NCBI GenBank assembly: GCA_910589125.1
Contig: CAJURX010000001.1
Coordinates: forward strand, 62,001-126,000
DNA: 64,000 bases
Source of the DNA: an uncultured Eggerthellaceae bacterium
GTDB lineage: Bacteria; Actinomycetota; Coriobacteriia; Coriobacteriales; Eggerthellaceae
Direction: 5' to 3'
Shown: positions 60,523 to 64,000 of the stretch, piece after piece
Position numbering within the stretch: the first letter of the stretch is position 1
How the letters are laid out: each line of letters begins with the position of its first letter
Program-made: the position numbers and the translations under genes
The notes under the pieces: generated by a model
What the model saw: only the letters and a program-made list of their open reading frames with translations
Told to the model about the DNA's origin: nothing
Database searches by the model: none

Positions 60523-61821
60523 CTACTGCTCCCCGATCAGGGAGCGTGCCGTGTCTATCGAGACGAGCAGCTGCGTATCATCATCCCCCGCAGCGCCCAC
60601 GATGAGCTCAGGCGTGATGCCATTCCCATTGATCTGCCGGCCCGTCGGCGTCAGGTAATAGGCCGCGGTATAGCGGATGGCCCCACCGAAGGTGAGCTCG
60701 CGCACCACCTGCACCGAGCCCTTCCCCATGGTGGTCTGCCCCACCGTGGTGGCGCGCTGGTTGTCCTGCAAGGCAGCTGCAAGGACCTCGGCGGCAGAGG
60801 AGGTGTATCCATTGACCAGCACGACGAGCGGGAGCGTGGTGATGGTGGCACCGCTTGCCGCACGCGTGTTCACGCCATCGAGCGTCTCTATGCCGACGAG
60901 CGTGCCCGAGGGCACGAACAGGCTGGCGGTGTCGAGCGATTGCGTGAGGTACCCGCCCGGGTTGTCGCGGATGTCCAGCACGTAGGCCTGCGCGCCCTGC
61001 GATGCCAGGTCCATGACCGCCCGCTTGACCAGCTCAGTGGCATTCGAGGTGATCTGGCGCAGTCGGATATAGCCCACATCCTCGCCCACCATGCTGCTCT
61101 CCACGTTCACCGCATCGTATTCGCGGCACTCCAGCGTCGTGGCGAACTCGGTGCCGGCATCGGCATCCATGCTGATGGGTCGCATCCAGGTGACGACGAC
61201 ATCCTCGCCCTCCAGCTTCCCCAGCGCCCCGATGACCTCCGATGCTGACCAGGTATGCTCCGAATCCCCGTTGATGGCCTCGATGAAGTCACCCTTCATC
61301 ACGCCCTTCGCCTGCGCCTCCGAGCCAGCGAGCACATCTATGGCATACGCGCGTCCGTTGTAGTCTCCGAACAAGACGCCGATGCCCTTGTATCCGTTGC
61401 TGACGGATTCCTTGATGTAGCTCTCGTAGCGCTGCTGGTCATAGTATTCCGCATACGGGTCTCCCGTGGCCTTCATGAGGTCCGCGAGCATGGAGTCTGT
61501 TGCGCGCGGCAGATCGACGTCATCCATGCTGTAGGTGCCCAGGATGTCCTCCACCTCATCCACGCGCGCGGAGATGGCATCGTAGGTGGTCTTGGCTTGC
61601 TTCGTGGTCTTGCCGGTGGCAGCGGTCTCGCTCCCCACGCTGAATCCCAACAGCTCCGTCAGCTGCACGTTCGACCTCAGCGCGAAGCCGCAGACGAAGG
61701 CGATGACGACCACGATGAACATGATGAGCACGCCCGCGATCCTCCTATTGCGAGCGTGCTCTCTGATGGATGCCGTCACCTTCTTGGCATTCGCCGTGCT
61801 ATTGCGCCTGGATGCACCCAT
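60523..61821 (-). CDS. C-terminal processing peptidase (S41)
   Basis: This secreted or membrane-tethered protease has 432 residues and one N-terminal transmembrane helix (about 27-50). A PDZ-like domain (Y-K-G-I-G-V-L-F-G-D, G-V-M-K-G-D-F-I-E-A-I-N-G) is followed by the catalytic domain. Its serine lies in G-Y-T-S-S-A-A-E-V and its lysine in T-T-M-G-K-G-S-V-Q. This is the CtpA/CtpB type acting in the envelope. It lies 33 bases after ftsX, a common order in Gram-positive division clusters. Confidence 0.94.
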   Translation of the reverse strand: MGASRRNSTANAKKVTASIREHARNRRIAGVLIMFIVVVIAFVCGFALRSNVQLTELLGFSVGSETAATGKTTKQAKTTYDAISARVDEVEDILGTYSMDDVDLPRATDSMLADLMKATGDPYAEYYDQQRYESYIKESVSNGYKGIGVLFGDYNGRAYAIDVLAGSEAQAKGVMKGDFIEAINGDSEHTWSASEVIGALGKLEGEDVVVTWMRPISMDADAGTEFATTLECREYDAVNVESSMVGEDVGYIRLRQITSNATELVKRAVMDLASQGAQAYVLDIRDNPGGYLTQSLDTASLFVPSGTLVGIETLDGVNTRAASGATITTLPLVVLVNGYTSSAAEVLAAALQDNQRATTVGQTTMGKGSVQVVRELTFGGAIRYTAAYYLTPTGRQINGNGITPELIVGAAGDDDTQLLVSIDTARSLIGEQ

Positions 61822-61854
61822 TCTGCTCTGCTGCCTATGGCCCCGTGCGCCAGG

Positions 61855-62769
61855 CTAGACCTTGAGGTAGCGACGCATGGCGATGGCGGAGCCGATCAAG
61901 CCGATGATGATGCCAGCGACGATCAGGCCCGCGTAGATCATGACATAGGTCATGTCAGGGACCGAGAAGTCCAGGAAGCGGATGGCGTTCTCCAGCTGCG
62001 GGAGCGCGAACATGCGGAGCAGCTGTATGACGATGACAGCCAGCACGGACCCGATCAGGGCGTGCAGCGCACCTTCCATGAGGAAGGGCCCGCGGATGAA
62101 CCCGTTGGACGCGCCTACCAAGCGCATGATAGCGATCTCCTTGCGGCGCGCGAGGATGGCCAAGCGGATGGTATTGTTGATGAACACGAGTGCGATGAAG
62201 ATCAGCAGCACGATGAGCGCGATGCCGATGTAGCGGATGTAGTTCGTCAGCTGGAAGAGCCTCTCGACGGTGCCCTGCCCGTACTTGATGGAGTCACCCG
62301 GGTCCTCTGGGTCCTCGGATATCTTCACGTAGTCGCCATTGGACTCCACTGCAGCTGCCACGGACTCGACCGATTGCGGGTCGCGCAGCTCGATGTCGAT
62401 GGAGGCCGGCAGCGGGTTGGTGCCATCAAGCTGCTCGATGATCTCCGGATTAGAGGTCATGGAGTTGGAGAAGTTCTCCAGCGCCTGCTCCTTGGTGGTG
62501 AACGACACCTGAGCGACATCCCCCATGCCGGAGATGTCGGACATCACCTTCTGGATGTCCTCCTCAGGCGCATCATCGGCCACGTAGGCGGTGATGGTGA
62601 CCTCGCTCTCAACGGAGGTCATGAGGTTGTTCAGCATGGAGCCAGCGACGAAGAACACGCCGATGATCAACAGCGACAGGAAGATGGTGATGATCGATCC
62701 CAGAGCCGTGGACAGGTTCCGTGCGAAGCCCTGAAGGGACTCCTTGAAGAAATAGCCGATGCTAGACAT
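61855..62769 (-). CDS. ftsX: Cell division protein FtsX
   Basis: FtsX is the membrane half of the FtsEX transporter-like complex that controls peptidoglycan hydrolases during division. The 304 residues have one N-terminal helix (about 20-45), a large outside loop of about 150 residues and three later helices. The F-F-K-E-S-L-Q-G-F start and M-R-L-V-G-A-S-N-G-F-I-R-G-P-F segment are typical. The ATG at 62769 overlaps the ftsE stop by eight bases. The ribosome site is weak and coupling to ftsE is likely. Confidence 0.95.
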   Translation of the reverse strand: MSSIGYFFKESLQGFARNLSTALGSIITIFLSLLIIGVFFVAGSMLNNLMTSVESEVTITAYVADDAPEEDIQKVMSDISGMGDVAQVSFTTKEQALENFSNSMTSNPEIIEQLDGTNPLPASIDIELRDPQSVESVAAAVESNGDYVKISEDPEDPGDSIKYGQGTVERLFQLTNYIRYIGIALIVLLIFIALVFINNTIRLAILARRKEIAIMRLVGASNGFIRGPFLMEGALHALIGSVLAVIVIQLLRMFALPQLENAIRFLDFSVPDMTYVMIYAGLIVAGIIIGLIGSAIAMRRYLKV

Positions 62770-63628
62770 CGAATCCGTACACCCCCCTATCCTGGTCGCG
62801 CGTGAGATGCCCGCGCTCCAGCGCGATGACGCGACGGCGCATGTTATCCACCATCTCGCGGTCATGGGTGGCGACGAGAACGGTGGTGCCCGTCCTGTTG
62901 ATGCGCTCCAAGAGGTCCATGATGCCGCGCGAGGTCTGCGGGTCCAGGTTGCCCGTGGGCTCGTCGCAGATGAGCAGCGGTGGGCGGTTCACGATGGCGC
63001 GTGCGATGGACACGCGCTGCTGCTCGCCCCCGGAGAGCTGATCGGGGAGCTTCCCGAACTTCTCCTGCAGGCCGACCAGACGCAGCACCTCGGGCACCTG
63101 GGTCTTCACGACATGCTTGCTCTTGCCGATGACCTCGAGCGCGAATGCCACGTTCTCGAACACGGTCTTGGACGGGAGCAGCTTGAAGTCCTGGAAGACG
63201 CACCCGATGTTGCGCCTGAGATAGGGCACGCGCCAGTTGCGCATGGAGGAGAGCTCCTCATCCGCAACGTAGATGTGGCCCTGCGTGGCCTTGATCTCAC
63301 GCGTCAAGAGCTTGATGAACGTGGATTTGCCCGAGCCGGAATGCCCGACGAGGAACAGGAACTCTCCCGCATATATCTGGAGCGATACATCAGAGAGAGC
63401 AGGCTTGTTCGGCTGAGCCGGGTAGATCTTCGTCACATGGTCGAATGTGATGACCGGTTGTCCCAGCTGGGCGCGGGTGGCCTCTACATCCAACTCGGGA
63501 AGGGTCTGCGTCAGCTGATTGGTGAGCTGAGCCCGATTCCGGGAGCGGCCGCCTTGGGCTGCGTGCCCCCCGTGAGCCGCTCGATGCGCGCCCTGGGGCA
63601 CCGCGGTTCGCGATCTGTCTATAGCCAC
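62762..63628 (-). CDS. ftsE: Cell division ATP-binding protein FtsE, N-terminally extended
   Basis: FtsE is the ATPase of the FtsEX complex. The ABC domain covers about residues 55-285: I-T-F-D-H-V-T-K-I-Y, Walker A G-H-S-G-S-G-K-S-T, R-R-N-I-G-C-V-F-Q-D-F-K-L-L, signature L-S-G-G-E-Q-Q-R and Walker B L-L-I-C-D-E-P-T-G-N-L-D. The GTG start at 63628 has GGAG 9 bases upstream, but it adds an unusual 55-residue Gln/Ala/Arg-rich N-terminus not needed for the core. Confidence 0.93.
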   Translation of the reverse strand: MAIDRSRTAVPQGAHRAAHGGHAAQGGRSRNRAQLTNQLTQTLPELDVEATRAQLGQPVITFDHVTKIYPAQPNKPALSDVSLQIYAGEFLFLVGHSGSGKSTFIKLLTREIKATQGHIYVADEELSSMRNWRVPYLRRNIGCVFQDFKLLPSKTVFENVAFALEVIGKSKHVVKTQVPEVLRLVGLQEKFGKLPDQLSGGEQQRVSIARAIVNRPPLLICDEPTGNLDPQTSRGIMDLLERINRTGTTVLVATHDREMVDNMRRRVIALERGHLTRDQDRGVYGFDV

Positions 63629-63683
63629 AGTGTGTGCTCCGTATCGATTGACTTCGATTACTGTAACTTGCCTATTCTAGCAG

Positions 63684-64000
63684 TTATGCGGAAGCCGTGC
63701 GCTCATGCGCGCGCCGAGCCGCATCCACGATGGCAGGCGCATCCAATCCGAATGCGCTCATGAGCTCCTCGAACGCACCTGATTTGCCGAAGCGGTCCTG
63801 CACGCCCACGAACTCGCAGGGAGCCGGATGCTCGCGCGCGAGCAGGTTCGCGACCGCATCGCCCAAGCCTCCCATGACCGAGTGCTCCTCGGCCACCACC
63901 ACGCACCCCGTCTTCCGAACGGAGGCGAGGATGGTATCAGCATCGAGGGGCTTCACGGAGAAGGCGTCGATGACCTCAGCGCTGATGCCAACGCCCTCCA
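63684..64000 (-). CDS. Transketolase C-terminal subunit, 5' end beyond window
   Basis: The frame is open from the window edge to a stop at 63684, giving the last 105 residues of a transketolase C-terminal-half protein. Conserved points are V-I-D-A-F-S-V-K-P-L-D, C-V-V-V-A-E-E-H-S-V-M-G-G-L-G and F-G-K-S-G. In split transketolases the N-terminal subunit is encoded by a separate gene immediately upstream, here outside the window. DXS relatives share this domain but end differently. The ftsE transcript begins just after this gene. Confidence 0.85.
   Translation of the reverse strand, partial: EGVGISAEVIDAFSVKPLDADTILASVRKTGCVVVAEEHSVMGGLGDAVANLLAREHPAPCEFVGVQDRFGKSGAFEELMSAFGLDAPAIVDAARRAHERTASA

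Overview
The window is a GC-rich bacterial chromosome segment, densely packed and mostly transcribed right to left. The gene set points to Actinomycetota, class Coriobacteriia (an Eggerthellales- or Coriobacteriales-type gut organism). This is inferred from high GC, a two-subunit glycyl-tRNA synthetase (unusual among other actinobacteria), the MEP isoprenoid pathway, a Tat-exported membrane-bound [NiFe] hydrogenase, AckA, and short start/stop overlaps. No 16S gene is present, so the genus cannot be fixed.

Layout. 1-7106 (minus): translation and envelope operon rpsP-khpA-rimM-trmD-lepB-glyQ-glyS, a PPDK-type regulatory kinase and a cut-off membrane protein. 7353-9621 (plus): an ATP-grasp ligase and a DUF1461-like membrane protein. 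9646-14719: gltX and mfd. 14776-19512: hydrogenase small, large and cytochrome b subunits, an uncharacterised membrane protein and a maturation endopeptidase. 19726-20577 (plus): prephenate dehydratase. 20591-22757: an MntP-like exporter and a protein shaped like a P-loop-less AAA+ ATPase. 22904-27911: a HAD phosphatase and a heterodimeric ABC exporter with one degenerate ATP site.

28072-30120 is the only clearly accessory stretch: tRNA-Asp with promoter, a terminator, an MNT/HEPN toxin-antitoxin pair, an eroded transposase with two in-frame stops, and an AT-rich DUF1232 gene.

30225-47465 (minus) is a tightly spaced run: ABC-F, M50 protease, scpA, scpB, a pseudouridine synthase, tyrA, aroA, cmk, an acyltransferase, ispH, a DUF512 protein, der, plsY, gpsA, ackA, LOG, GNAT and a DUF2510 protein. 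An HxlR regulator diverges from a radical SAM gene at 47532-48932, followed by a TfoX-N protein and a PII-amtB pair. 51326-58433 (minus): efp, then a carboxylase operon in which a pyruvate/oxaloacetate-type carboxyltransferase is fused to a complete AccB-like biotin carrier, followed by accC, asp23, nusB, xseB and dxs. 58485-64000: RNase R, an S41 protease, ftsX, ftsE and the end of a transketolase C-terminal subunit.

The genes are mainly housekeeping: translation, division, chromosome organisation, aromatic amino acids (pheA, tyrA, aroA), phospholipids (plsY, gpsA, PlsC-like) and isoprenoids (dxs, ispH), with hydrogen oxidation, ammonium uptake and acetate metabolism. I see no CRISPR array, prophage or rRNA. 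The most unusual items are the carboxylase-AccB fusion, the pseudo-AAA+ protein, the hydrogenase operon's extra membrane protein and divergent control region, and the tRNA-Asp-linked MNT/HEPN module. No database searches were run; family calls rest on motifs and gene order read by eye.
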